Assembly: GCA_963169875.1 (NCBI GenBank) | Contig: CAUJEL010000070.1 | Coordinates: 1-35,084 of the forward strand | Direction: 5' to 3' | Source of the DNA: Candidatus Zhuqueibacterota bacterium | Lineage (GTDB): Bacteria > Zhuqueibacterota > Zhuqueibacteria > Residuimicrobiales > Residuimicrobiaceae | Length of the DNA stretch: 35,084 nt | In this document: positions 25,544 to 33,746 of the stretch, piece after piece | Layout of the letters: the number at the start of each line of letters is the position of its first letter | How positions within the stretch are numbered: position 1 is the first letter of the stretch | The notes under the pieces: model-generated | The model's database searches: none | Told to the model about the DNA's origin: nothing | The model's input: only the letters and a program-made list of their open reading frames with translations | Program-made: the position numbers and the translations under genes

Positions 25544-27802
25544 TTGCTGAAGACAACTTTTATCCGGGGATTCATTGCTTTGTGCATCTGCGGGTTGTTG
25601 GCGACGGGTCTGTCCGGGTGTGCCGGCAAGCACAAGCAATCCGAAGAACAGGAGATTCGCGCCTTTTTGCAAAATTCGGCTTCTTTTTACGTACAGAAGG
25701 GCGTGGAAGCATTATCCGCCATGAACTATCAGGAGGCCTTGACGCAATTCCGTCAAGCCGAATCTCTGACCCCGTATGATCCGGTTGTGCACAATAACAA
25801 GGGCGTCGCTTTTTATCACCTCGGCCTGATCGACTCCGCTATCTATTATTATCAGACCGCCGTCCGCCTGCGGCCTGATTATACCAGAGCCTATGGGAAT
25901 CTAGCCAAAACCTATCTCGATGCTGATCAACTTGAGTATGCGTTGGCGGCTGCCGCCAAAGTGGTGCAGCTGGCGCCGGCCACGGCCCAGGGTCATATTC
26001 TGCGGGCGGAAATATTTGAAAAAAAAGGCATGGGGGCGGATGCGCTCCAGGCTTATCAGGAAGCACTTTCGATTGAACCCTGGCTCACCGACGTGCGCAA
26101 CAATCTCGGCGTGCTCTATTTCCGCAGCGGCCGTCTCGACCAGGCCATCGACATGTATCAGCAGGTGCTGGCGCGCGATTCCACTTTTTCGGTCGCTTAT
26201 TTCAATCTCGGCAATGCCCTGGCGCGCAAATGCCTGCTGGAGGATGCGCTGTTCAATTATGATAAAGCCCTGTTCTATAAGCCGGAAATGACCGCGGCGA
26301 GGAACAATCACGGTCTGATCAATCTTTTCATGGGACGGCTAACCGCAGCGAGCAGCGATTTCTATCGAGCCATTGATAACGACGATTCCGCCCCTGCATC
26401 TTATTATAATCTCTCGATCGTGCAATCGCGGTTGGATTCTTTGCCTCAGGCCTTGCGCTCCATTGAGAAGGCCATTATCCAGGATTCGCTTGTGGCCAAT
26501 TTTCATCTGCAGCATGGCCTTGTGCTTGAAAGAATGAACCGTTCGCATCAAGCCACCCTGGCCTTCAACCGCGCGGTACAACTGGATTCCACCCTCTCCA
26601 GCGGTTACAACAGCCTGGGGAATGTGCTGGCAGAGAGCGATCCCCTGCGCGCACGCAAAGCCTATGAAAAGGCCCTGGCCAATTATGACGATTTTCTCAT
26701 GCAGCGCTTTGCGCGCACCGGACGGGCCATTGACAAAGGCTATTTCGATCTGCTGGCAACCTGCAAGGACAATTGGCAGATATCCGCCGACCATGCCATG
26801 GTTTTTAACAATCTTGGCAAAGTTTATATCCGTCTGAATCAATATGACCAGGCCGCGCGCACCTTTAAACGGGCAGTCGAACTGCAGCCCGATCTCTGGG
26901 AGCCATATGAGAATTTGTCGGTCATTTATTTTGCGCAAAAAAAGGAGAGCGAAGCGAAAAAGATGATGGCGCAGGGACGCGTCAATCGCGCCCGGGCGGC
27001 CTTCAAGGTCGATTCGCTGGGGGCTGCGGACGCCATGCTGCAGGAAGCCATCCGGCTGCATCCGCGCCTGGGTGACGCCTATGCGCTTCTTGCGCTGATT
27101 TACGAGCGCCGCGGCAATCCACGAAATGCCGAAACCGCGATCAAAACAGGCCTGCGCCAGGACCGCAACAACTTTAATCTGCACGCTGCCTACGGCCGCC
27201 TGATGAGCGGGCAGAAGCGCTATGACGAGGCCATCACCCATCTGCAGGATGCGCTGCGCATAAAGCCCCATTCCGCGGATATCTATTTGCAGCTGGCAGA
27301 CATCCATAATTTGCTTGGTGATCCCACCAGGTCCGATTCACTCTATGCCCAGGGCCGGTTTTTGCGCGGCAATGACTTTGAGGAGGCTGGTTCGCTGGAT
27401 GATGCGCTGCAAGAATACCAATCGGCACAGCAAATCAACCCGGGCAAAGCGGACTATGTCGCCCGGCAAGGTTTGATCTATCTGAAAAAGCGGCTGAACA
27501 ACCAGGCGGAAAATCTGCTGAATGAAGCCCTGGCCATGGAAGAACAAAATGTGCTCGCACTGTATGGCAAGGGGTGGCTGCTGGGTGAACGCAAGCAGTA
27601 TGGCGAGGCGATACAGTTGTTGACCCGAGTGACGGCCGCAGATAGTTCCTACGCCCAGGCGTATCAAGCCCTGGCGGTTTGCAGCCTCTTTGCCGGTGAT
27701 CGGGAGAGCGCCAGGCGATACGCGGATAAAGCGCGGGCTTTGGGCATCATTCTCAAAGAAGAGTTTATTGAATCACTGCAAACACCATCTGTGAAACCTT
27801 AA
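25544..27802 (+). CDS. TPR-repeat lipoprotein
   Basis: About 752 aa from TTG 25544. The N-terminus is a lipoprotein signal: LKTTFIRGFIALCICGLLATGLSGC, written as a short charged start, a hydrophobic core and the lipobox L23-S24-G25-C26. From about residue 45 to the end the protein is almost entirely tetratricopeptide repeats, with many 34-aa units carrying the W/L-G-Y-A-F-P pattern, for example NNKGVAFYHLGLIDSAIYYY and NNLGVLYFRSGRLDQAI. TPR superhelices scaffold protein complexes, so it probably sits on the periplasmic face of a membrane as an assembly or docking factor. TPR proteins often accompany FG-GAP/UnbV proteins, here encoded just upstream. Its stop lies 14 nt before the next start, indicating one operon. 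No enzymatic domain was seen. Confidence 0.88.
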   Translation: MLKTTFIRGFIALCICGLLATGLSGCAGKHKQSEEQEIRAFLQNSASFYVQKGVEALSAMNYQEALTQFRQAESLTPYDPVVHNNKGVAFYHLGLIDSAIYYYQTAVRLRPDYTRAYGNLAKTYLDADQLEYALAAAAKVVQLAPATAQGHILRAEIFEKKGMGADALQAYQEALSIEPWLTDVRNNLGVLYFRSGRLDQAIDMYQQVLARDSTFSVAYFNLGNALARKCLLEDALFNYDKALFYKPEMTAARNNHGLINLFMGRLTAASSDFYRAIDNDDSAPASYYNLSIVQSRLDSLPQALRSIEKAIIQDSLVANFHLQHGLVLERMNRSHQATLAFNRAVQLDSTLSSGYNSLGNVLAESDPLRARKAYEKALANYDDFLMQRFARTGRAIDKGYFDLLATCKDNWQISADHAMVFNNLGKVYIRLNQYDQAARTFKRAVELQPDLWEPYENLSVIYFAQKKESEAKKMMAQGRVNRARAAFKVDSLGAADAMLQEAIRLHPRLGDAYALLALIYERRGNPRNAETAIKTGLRQDRNNFNLHAAYGRLMSGQKRYDEAITHLQDALRIKPHSADIYLQLADIHNLLGDPTRSDSLYAQGRFLRGNDFEEAGSLDDALQEYQSAQQINPGKADYVARQGLIYLKKRLNNQAENLLNEALAMEEQNVLALYGKGWLLGERKQYGEAIQLLTRVTAADSSYAQAYQALAVCSLFAGDRESARRYADKARALGIILKEEFIESLQTPSVKP

Positions 27803-27803
27803 T

Positions 27804-27810
27804 GGAAGGA
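27804..27810 (+). promoter_or_regulatory. Ribosome binding site supporting GTG start at 27817
   Basis: GGAAGGA ends 6 nt before GTG 27817. ATG 27802, which overlaps the previous stop, has no such site, and ATG 27826 is 15 nt away. Confidence 0.5.
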
Positions 27811-27816
27811 CCCGGG

Positions 27817-29877
27817 GTGTACAAGATGCATCGTACCAGTTTTCTTTTTCTGCTGTTTTCAGCCGCGCTGCTGTGCAGCTGCGAGCGCCCGTTTGAGGCG
27901 TTTGTTCTTCTGGAAAAAAATCAGCCCTGTACGATTGTAGTCGATATTTCACCGCACAGCAGTTTCGAAGCGGCCCTGGCGAAGAAAGACGAAGAATCTC
28001 CTGAGCGGCAAAGCGCTTTGCTGGCAGCACAAGAGCTGCGTCACTATCTTGCCACCATGATGAGTATACCTGAACGGCAGATCTCCATTGTGGGCGATGA
28101 TCAAGCGATCAGCGGACGCGTCCTGTTGCTGGGAATGCCGGGAAATAAATCCGCGTATACGGATGTGCGCAAAAAGCTGCAGAAATGGTGGAAGCGCACC
28201 GATCCCCATCACAAAGGCCTCATTCGTATGGATGCCGGGTATCAGGAGGAACGGCAATGGCTGGCGCTGACGGCACAGCAGCCTTCAACCATTCTCGATG
28301 CGGTTTATGCATTCCTCGAACAGCAGGGGGTTGCTTGGTATGCACCGGGTGAGCGGGATGTCTATGTGCCGGCGCAGCGTCAGATTCGCGTATCACAAGC
28401 GGCTGTCATCAAGGAGCCGGCCCTGCAGATGCGAGGATTTTTTCCGGATTGTCCGGATGATGGGAAACCGCCGGTGGCTGATCCAGCCTGGATGACCTGG
28501 TGGCTGCGGCAGCACGTGCACGAGATTCCCGCAAATTGGGCGAACGACCATTCTATTTTGACGGCATACGGTATGCGCGCTGTCCGCAGCAGCCGGCAGG
28601 TGCCGCTGGCGGGATGGCAGCCCGGATTTTGCGCGGCCAATGACTCCGTCGTCGCGGCGCTGGTAAAAAATATCCGGCCAGTGCTGGCATACGCCCAGAC
28701 CTATGTTCTGGATGGGCAGCAGGCCCTGCCGCTGTGCAGTTGTGCTGCCTGCCAGGCCTTGGGAAATGAGAGCAGCCGCCTGGTCGGCCTCCTGAATGCG
28801 CTGGGACACGCTCTGGCTGAGGCGCAGAAACAGGGAATCGTGCCCGGGGATCGCCGCTTGATCGGCATCGTGCCGGTCAAGCCGCCTGATCAACCGCTGC
28901 CACAGGACTGGCCGGCGGCCCAGGTGACGCTGGCGTTGCAGATGCAGCCGCGCTGCTATAATCACAGCATCGATGATCCTTCCTGCACCGAGGTCAATGT
29001 GCCGCTGCAGGCTTTTGTGACCGCATGGCTCAAGCAGGCGGCAAATGCGGATGTGGCCGTGGTGGAAGGGTATTACGCATCGGAATTTGCCGGACTGCCG
29101 CTCGTTTTTGATCATGTGCTGAACCGCGACCTGGCCGCCTATCGGGCCATGGGCGTGGCTGGCATCTACGGTGCGGCGCCCAACCCTTCCATGCCGGGCA
29201 TGCAAGGCTATCTGAATTACATGTACAGCCAATCCGCTTGGAACGGCCGCATGCGCGTGGACTCGCTGCGCGACGGCTATTTCTCCGCTCATTATCCCGG
29301 CACCTCCTCGGGGGTGCGGGAATACTATGATATGACCGAAGAGGCGATGGCGAATATAACCGCCTGGCGCTTTGTCATGTCCAGGCGAATCCGCGAATTG
29401 CAGCAGAACGGATTTGCCGGGGCGCTGCTGCCTTTACCGGGTTTTGCGGAACATTTCAACCTCTATCAGACGTTTTCCGAAAAAAACGATGGCGTCGATT
29501 GGGAACGTACTTTTCAACTCGTCCACGATATGCGCCATGTGATGGATGACTTGCTGGATAAAAATACACCCGATCAAACGCTGGACCGCCTGCTTCTGCT
29601 GGAAAAACAGCTGCAGTTTGCGGATTTGACCATCGGGCTCTATGACAACATGATTCGCACGCTGACTCTGGGCGCGGATGAACCGGAGATGCGCGAAGAG
29701 GCGGCTATCCGTCTGCGCGAGGTGGTGAAAAAGATGGCAGCGTTTGAGATGATCGACGGCGCCTGCGGTCAAACTTCGGCGCTGGAGCAATCGGGTATCG
29801 CAGAGGCATGTCAGGAGCTGTTGTCAAAACTGGAGAAAGAGTACGGCGTGCCGTATCAGCGGGTGTATGAGGAGTGA
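27817..29877 (+). CDS. DUF4838 / GH67-like lipoprotein
   Basis: About 686 aa from GTG 27817; the frame also opens at ATG 27802. The N-terminal hydrophobic stretch (FLFLLFSAALLCSC) ends in Cys22, a probable lipidation site. Residues about 65-190 resemble the alpha-glucuronidase (GH67) N-terminal domain: AAQELRHYLATM, then a structured segment ending ILDAVYAFLEQQGVAWYAPGERDVYVP. A DUF4838-like core follows, with the family's clustered cysteines as CSCAACQ (C307, C309, C312). The C-terminal third is helical. DUF4838 proteins occur in polysaccharide-degrading bacteria and are suspected glycoside hydrolase relatives, but their activity is not established and I cannot point to catalytic acids here. 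It is the last gene of the UbiA-TPR-DUF4838 cluster. A REP-like hairpin overlaps its stop codon. Confidence 0.78.
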   Translation: MYKMHRTSFLFLLFSAALLCSCERPFEAFVLLEKNQPCTIVVDISPHSSFEAALAKKDEESPERQSALLAAQELRHYLATMMSIPERQISIVGDDQAISGRVLLLGMPGNKSAYTDVRKKLQKWWKRTDPHHKGLIRMDAGYQEERQWLALTAQQPSTILDAVYAFLEQQGVAWYAPGERDVYVPAQRQIRVSQAAVIKEPALQMRGFFPDCPDDGKPPVADPAWMTWWLRQHVHEIPANWANDHSILTAYGMRAVRSSRQVPLAGWQPGFCAANDSVVAALVKNIRPVLAYAQTYVLDGQQALPLCSCAACQALGNESSRLVGLLNALGHALAEAQKQGIVPGDRRLIGIVPVKPPDQPLPQDWPAAQVTLALQMQPRCYNHSIDDPSCTEVNVPLQAFVTAWLKQAANADVAVVEGYYASEFAGLPLVFDHVLNRDLAAYRAMGVAGIYGAAPNPSMPGMQGYLNYMYSQSAWNGRMRVDSLRDGYFSAHYPGTSSGVREYYDMTEEAMANITAWRFVMSRRIRELQQNGFAGALLPLPGFAEHFNLYQTFSEKNDGVDWERTFQLVHDMRHVMDDLLDKNTPDQTLDRLLLLEKQLQFADLTIGLYDNMIRTLTLGADEPEMREEAAIRLREVVKKMAAFEMIDGACGQTSALEQSGIAEACQELLSKLEKEYGVPYQRVYEE

Positions 29878-29905
29878 TCATTCCCACGCTCTGTGTGGGA
29901 ATGAT
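29877..29905. repeat. REP-like hairpin at the DUF4838 stop codon
   Basis: ATCATTCCCAC (29877-29887) and GTGGGAATGAT (29895-29905) pair perfectly over 11 bp across a 7-nt loop. The sequence TTCCCACGCTCTG(C/T)GTGGGAA is, from memory, a dispersed palindromic element found in many unrelated bacterial genomes. It starts on the last base of the TGA stop, so it could protect the 3' end of the mRNA or act as a weak terminator. The 29878-30327 gap holds this element, repeat copy B and a palindrome; I see no gene in it. Confidence 0.7.
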
Positions 29906-29990
29906 GGCCAACTGCTCCTGCGGTTATGACACCATCCAGCTATTTTTGCGAGCGAAAAGCACATCACGGGATCGATCTCTAATCAGCGTT

Positions 29991-30087
29991 GTGGCGTGCG
30001 CCGGCACGAGGGCGCTTTCGAACGCGCGGACGCGTCCGCGCGTTAAAAGCGGTGACACGTCACCGCACTGCAAAAGGCGGCGTGAAA
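29991..30087 (+). repeat. Interspersed GC-rich repeat, copy B
   Basis: About 97 bp matching copy A (1711-1800) in opposite orientation. It contains a perfect 24-bp palindrome at 30021-30044 (half-site AACGCGCGGACG), flanked by CGCTTT and AAAGCG that extend the stem, and a second palindrome GGTGACACGTCACC at 30051-30064. It ends in AAAAGGCGGCGTGAAAC. Confidence 0.78.
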
Positions 30088-30098
30088 CAACTTCACTG

Positions 30099-30123
30099 CA
30101 GGTCGACGAGCCTCGTCGACCTG
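30099..30123. repeat. Perfect 12-bp-arm palindrome beside repeat copy B
   Basis: CAGGTCGACGAG (30099-30110) pairs exactly with 30112-30123 around a single base. It starts 12 nt after copy B. Copy A has a different hairpin (1651-1679) on the corresponding side, so a hairpin here may belong to the element. Confidence 0.7.
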
Positions 30124-30327
30124 ATTCCAATTGTTTATGATTTAGCAATCTGTATTGCGGCGCGTCCAGCCAAAGGCCGGGCCGTCGCTCGCCCAGGCGG
30201 GCATTTGTTAAAAGATTCCTTCTGAATGACCGGGGGGACGCAAAAAATGTCATCCAGCAGGGACCTTTTGGGAAATACCGGCTGAGCATTCGTTTACACT
30301 GATCCCTGCACAGACGCGTATCCGTGC

Positions 30328-31404
30328 TCAAATCCCCCGTTTCTTCTCAATGCTTTGCAGCAATTCCTGATAGGCCTTCCGGAAAGCAGCCACACCCTCC
30401 TGTTGCAGCCGCGCGATAATTTCATTCACGTCGATGCCGAGCCCGGCCAATCCGTTCAGGCAGGCGATCATGTCATGTCCCGGCAGCGCAGCGGCGCTGC
30501 TGCCATGATCGAAAACGGCCTTCAACGTCGCGGGCGGAATGGTGTTGACCGTGTGCTTGCCGATGAGCGCGTCGATATAGAGCGTATCGGGATAGCGCTT
30601 GTTTTTCGTGCCCGTGCTCGCCCATAACAGACGCTGGCGTTTGCCGCCCGCTGCGGCCAGCCTCTCCCAGCGCTCGCCGCTGAAAATCGCGAGAAACTGA
30701 TCATAGGTATTTGCCGCATTGGCAATGGCCGCCTTCCCCATCCACGATGTCAATCCCTTTTGTTCGAGCAATGGATCCACCGCCGCATCCAGACGGCTGA
30801 CAAAGAAAGAAGCGACCGAAGCAATGTCATGCACGGACTGATTTGCAGCCACCCTTTGCTCCAGGCCCTCGATGTAGGCAAGCGCCGTCGCAACATACTG
30901 CTCAGAGCCAAAGATGAGCGTGACGTTGACGTTGATCCCTTCGGCAATGAGGCATTTTATGGCGGGCATACCGGCGGGCGTTGCCGGCACTTTGATCATC
31001 AGGTTCGGCCTGGAAACCTCATGGTGCAACCGCCTCGCCTGGCGGATGGTGCCCTCTGTGTCGTCGGCCAGTTCCGGGCTGACTTCGAGGCTGACAAATC
31101 CATCCTCGCCATGGCTGTTATCGTAGATGCTGCGGAACAAGTCCGCGGCGTCCTGGATGTCCGCAATGGCGAGGTTTTCGAAAATTGCCTGGCTTGCCAG
31201 TCCGGACGTGGCGAATCCGATCAAGTCCGCATCGTAGGCGTCTCCCTCAGCAATGGCTTTTTGAAAGATGGCTGGATTGGAGGTGAGTCCGCGCACCCCC
31301 TGCTCGATGAGCCGCTGCAATTCGCCCCTTTTGACAAAATTCCGTTCGATGTAGTCGATCCAGATTGATTGTCCCTGCGCCAACAGATCTGTCAAAGATG
31401 TCAT
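30328..31404 (-). CDS. tal: Transaldolase
   Basis: 358 aa, cytoplasmic, pentose phosphate pathway: transfers a dihydroxyacetone unit between sedoheptulose 7-phosphate and glyceraldehyde 3-phosphate. The family motifs are clear: GVRGLTSNPAIF (residues 36-47), the Schiff-base lysine K138 in NLMIKVPATPAG, INVNVTLIF after it, and VASFFVSRLD. A late LLWASTGTKN block is typical of the longer bacterial Tal class of about 360 aa. The ATG at 31404 has only a weak ribosome binding site (GGGAT). The gene lies 168 bp downstream of the PAP2 gene, on the same strand, with a GC-rich stem-loop between, so it may have its own transcript. Confidence 0.95.
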   Translation of the reverse strand: MTSLTDLLAQGQSIWIDYIERNFVKRGELQRLIEQGVRGLTSNPAIFQKAIAEGDAYDADLIGFATSGLASQAIFENLAIADIQDAADLFRSIYDNSHGEDGFVSLEVSPELADDTEGTIRQARRLHHEVSRPNLMIKVPATPAGMPAIKCLIAEGINVNVTLIFGSEQYVATALAYIEGLEQRVAANQSVHDIASVASFFVSRLDAAVDPLLEQKGLTSWMGKAAIANAANTYDQFLAIFSGERWERLAAAGGKRQRLLWASTGTKNKRYPDTLYIDALIGKHTVNTIPPATLKAVFDHGSSAAALPGHDMIACLNGLAGLGIDVNEIIARLQQEGVAAFRKAYQELLQSIEKKRGI

Positions 31405-31431
31405 ATTTTATCCCAAGTTTGTTCCAGTTAT

Positions 31432-31460
31432 AACCCGCCGGGCGCGGAGCCCGCCGGGTT
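31432..31460. repeat. GC-rich stem-loop upstream of the transaldolase gene
   Basis: AACCCGCCGGGC (31432-31443) and GCCCGCCGGGTT (31449-31460) pair in 11 of 12 positions across a 5-nt loop, and CCCGCCGGG is also present as a direct repeat. It is 28 nt upstream of the tal start on the minus strand. There is no T-run in either direction. It may be a leader hairpin or part of a dispersed repeat. Confidence 0.5.
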
Positions 31461-31572
31461 GTTAGTGTCATGAATAAAGAACAAGGGCTTATTTGAATTC
31501 CAACTCATTTTTAAGATTTTCAGTGGGTTGTGTATCACCGAATTCCTGGTGGTTAATAATGCAAGTCAGGAT

Positions 31573-32331
31573 TTACAATCTAAAAACGAAATTGATTTGC
31601 CATTGCGGGCTGGTGTAACTCTTTTTTGCCGGCTCTTGCTCCAGACGCGCAAAACCGTCGCCAAGCAGTCCGCCGAGCAGAGCGCCAGCCAGCGCGTCGG
31701 AGAGCCAGTGACGGTCATGGTGCAGGCGCGAGATTGCGGTAACAAGCGCCAGCGCCATGGCCGGGGCCCCGGTTTTGGGGCCATACCGTTGATTCATGAA
31801 TGCTGCCACACAAAATGAGGTGGACGAATGGCCGGAGGGAAAGGAATCCCGGGTGCTGCCGTCCGGCCTGAGGCGGTGTGTTATTTTTTTAATGATCATT
31901 GTGGTGGCGCCGGTGATGATACAGGATTCGGAAAAAATCTGCCACTCTTGCAGACGTTCCTGGCGGCGCCACTCTTCCGCGCCAAAACGATCGCTGAGGA
32001 TATACACGCTCCCCAGGATATAATTACTTCCAAATCCGTAGACCTTGCCGAGCCTGGCCAGCGGTTCCGGCAGAATTCGCCCGTTGCAGCTATTGCGAAC
32101 ATCCACATCGAAACGGCCGAGTCCGGCGATGCCGCCAGCGGCGAACAGCCAGCGCGGCTGCGAGAAACTGCAATGCAGGCCCTGTGCCAGATGATCCGGA
32201 TAGGAACGGCCCCAGTCGGCGGTGGCTGCATCCTGCGGAGCACTCGAGGTAATAGCAAAGATGCAGCATGCAATCCAGAAACTCTTTTTCTTATGCAGAA
32301 GGACAGGGCAGATCATAGGCATGCCGCTCAC
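31573..32331 (-). CDS. PAP2-family membrane phosphatase
   Basis: 252 aa if GTG 32331 is the start; ATG 32322 or 32316 are alternatives. Type 2 phosphatidic acid phosphatase fold with all three signature motifs: K148-x6-R155-P156, PSGH at 165-168, and S201-R202-x5-H208-x3-D212. Such enzymes dephosphorylate lipid phosphates or diphosphates, including undecaprenyl pyrophosphate. An N-terminal hydrophobic segment (FWIACCIFAITSSA) looks like a signal or anchor. The start lies inside the 3' end of the MttB-like gene (overlap up to 41 bp), suggesting translational coupling. The substrate cannot be read from sequence; an isoprenoid phosphate would fit the nearby IPP isomerase and UbiA genes, but that is inference. 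Confidence 0.88.
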   Translation of the reverse strand: MSGMPMICPVLLHKKKSFWIACCIFAITSSAPQDAATADWGRSYPDHLAQGLHCSFSQPRWLFAAGGIAGLGRFDVDVRNSCNGRILPEPLARLGKVYGFGSNYILGSVYILSDRFGAEEWRRQERLQEWQIFSESCIITGATTMIIKKITHRLRPDGSTRDSFPSGHSSTSFCVAAFMNQRYGPKTGAPAMALALVTAISRLHHDRHWLSDALAGALLGGLLGDGFARLEQEPAKKSYTSPQWQINFVFRL

Positions 32332-33721
32332 ATTCCTTTTTCATGATATAAAACAGCTCTTGGGCCTGGTCCCGGGATACTTGAATTTGCGGCGGATCTT
32401 TCAGTATCTCCTCGACCTGGAGATGAGCCCGCCTGGTAATATCCAGGCCGCCTTCTTTTTCCCACAGCGCATACGGTTTGCGATCGATGACAGGCGCTGC
32501 GGGGCGGTAGGTTTCGCGCAGATGCCGGAGTGTATGCGGAGAGGTGAGAAAGAGTTCGCCATCGTCCAGATCACCTTCCAAATCGGGTGCGAGCTCACCA
32601 TCGCTGAGATTTATGGGCTGAACCAGGTCCAAAGCCATGCGGCAGATCTCGTGGTCGAGGATCAATTTTTCAAAAGAGATGCAGTTGATGAAATCCAGCA
32701 GACCCGGACCGGAGATGTTGTTGATGCCGCTTTGCGCTGCGATGAGGGCGCCCATGCCGGATTCCATGCCCGCCTGGGCATCGACCTGTTTGGCATCGCT
32801 GAGGCAGGCATAGGCATGTGTGGGCAGGCCCAACGCTTTGCCTGTCTGGCTGCAGGCGCAGGCGAGCCGCATGCTCTCCACGGCGCCCGATGGGGCGGTG
32901 CCGTGGCGCATGTCCAGCGTCGTGGAAGCGCCGCCCCAGATGACCGGGGCGCCGGGTTGGGCGCACTGTGCGATGACCACGCCGCTGAGGGCTTCGGCGC
33001 AATGCTGAACCAGCGCGCCTGAGAGGTCCGCCGGTCCGGTGCCGCCAGCCAGAATCATGGGGACAATTTCAGCGGGAACACCGGCGCGGGCGCAGCCCGC
33101 CAGAGCGTCCGCGCTGAGGGCGCTCCACCCCAGCGGGGAGGTCGGACAGCAATCAAAGATGGCCATGGGTTGTTCCCGTAATTTTTGCGCATCGCCGCGC
33201 ATGGTTTCCAGGAGTTTGAGCATCACAGCCAGGCCATCGGTTGTAAATACGCCCGTTACGACGGGTTTGCGGCCATAGAGCAGCGAGAGGTAGAGCCGCA
33301 TACGGTCAGCCAGTGCGGCCGGCACAGCATCGGGAACACGGCTGGTGCTCTGTCCGGCAAAGCCGGGCAGGGCATCCGTGAGCCGTGCCATGGCGATCAG
33401 ATCGGCCGCGACGGCGCGGCGCGGCTTGCCGGTCTGAAAATCGAGCAGGAAAAGTGCGGTGGAACCCGGATTGAAATGAATGTTGTCAGCCGATAAATCC
33501 ATGGCCAGCTGGCCGTCGCGATCATAGATGTGGACGGCCTCCGGGGCAGCGGCGAGGGATCGGTCGATCAATGCAGCGGGCAGACTCAGTCTGGCGCCGA
33601 TTTGGACGGCGCCATGCTCCAATAACAGCTGTTGCACCGGTTCACTCTCGATGCGCACACCGATGCGGATGAGGAGGTCCCGGGCCTCGTCTATGATGCG
33701 ATCCTTCACGCTTTGTTCCAT
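32291..33721 (-). CDS. Trimethylamine methyltransferase (MttB)-family protein
   Basis: 476 aa, full length for the MttB superfamily of corrinoid-dependent methyltransferases, which move a methyl group from a quaternary or tertiary amine to a corrinoid protein. Recognisable features are the N-terminal ARDLLIRIGVRIESEPVQQLL, INPGSTALF-like HFNPGSTALFLLD, PAEIVPMILAGGTGPADLSGALVQH, and GQ/SGINNISGPGLLDF near residue 355. The frame is open throughout, so there is no in-frame amber codon and it is a non-pyrrolysine homologue (the class that includes the glycine betaine methyltransferase MtgB). ATG 33721 follows GGAG at 4 nt. No corrinoid protein or methyl-THF transferase is adjacent. It is 25 bp after the IPP isomerase gene and overlaps PAP2. 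The substrate is unknown. Confidence 0.87.
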   Translation of the reverse strand: MEQSVKDRIIDEARDLLIRIGVRIESEPVQQLLLEHGAVQIGARLSLPAALIDRSLAAAPEAVHIYDRDGQLAMDLSADNIHFNPGSTALFLLDFQTGKPRRAVAADLIAMARLTDALPGFAGQSTSRVPDAVPAALADRMRLYLSLLYGRKPVVTGVFTTDGLAVMLKLLETMRGDAQKLREQPMAIFDCCPTSPLGWSALSADALAGCARAGVPAEIVPMILAGGTGPADLSGALVQHCAEALSGVVIAQCAQPGAPVIWGGASTTLDMRHGTAPSGAVESMRLACACSQTGKALGLPTHAYACLSDAKQVDAQAGMESGMGALIAAQSGINNISGPGLLDFINCISFEKLILDHEICRMALDLVQPINLSDGELAPDLEGDLDDGELFLTSPHTLRHLRETYRPAAPVIDRKPYALWEKEGGLDITRRAHLQVEEILKDPPQIQVSRDQAQELFYIMKKECERHAYDLPCPSA

Positions 33722-33746
33722 AACACTCCGGACAGGCCTGTCATTT

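Noticed and set aside
30160-30230. Rho-independent terminator for the transaldolase gene
   Set aside because: GCCC/GGGC pairings exist here, but no T-run follows on either strand, so it was not annotated.
32291-33721. Pyrrolysine-containing MttB
   Set aside because: The frame is open from start to stop without an in-frame TAG, so there is no amber codon to decode.
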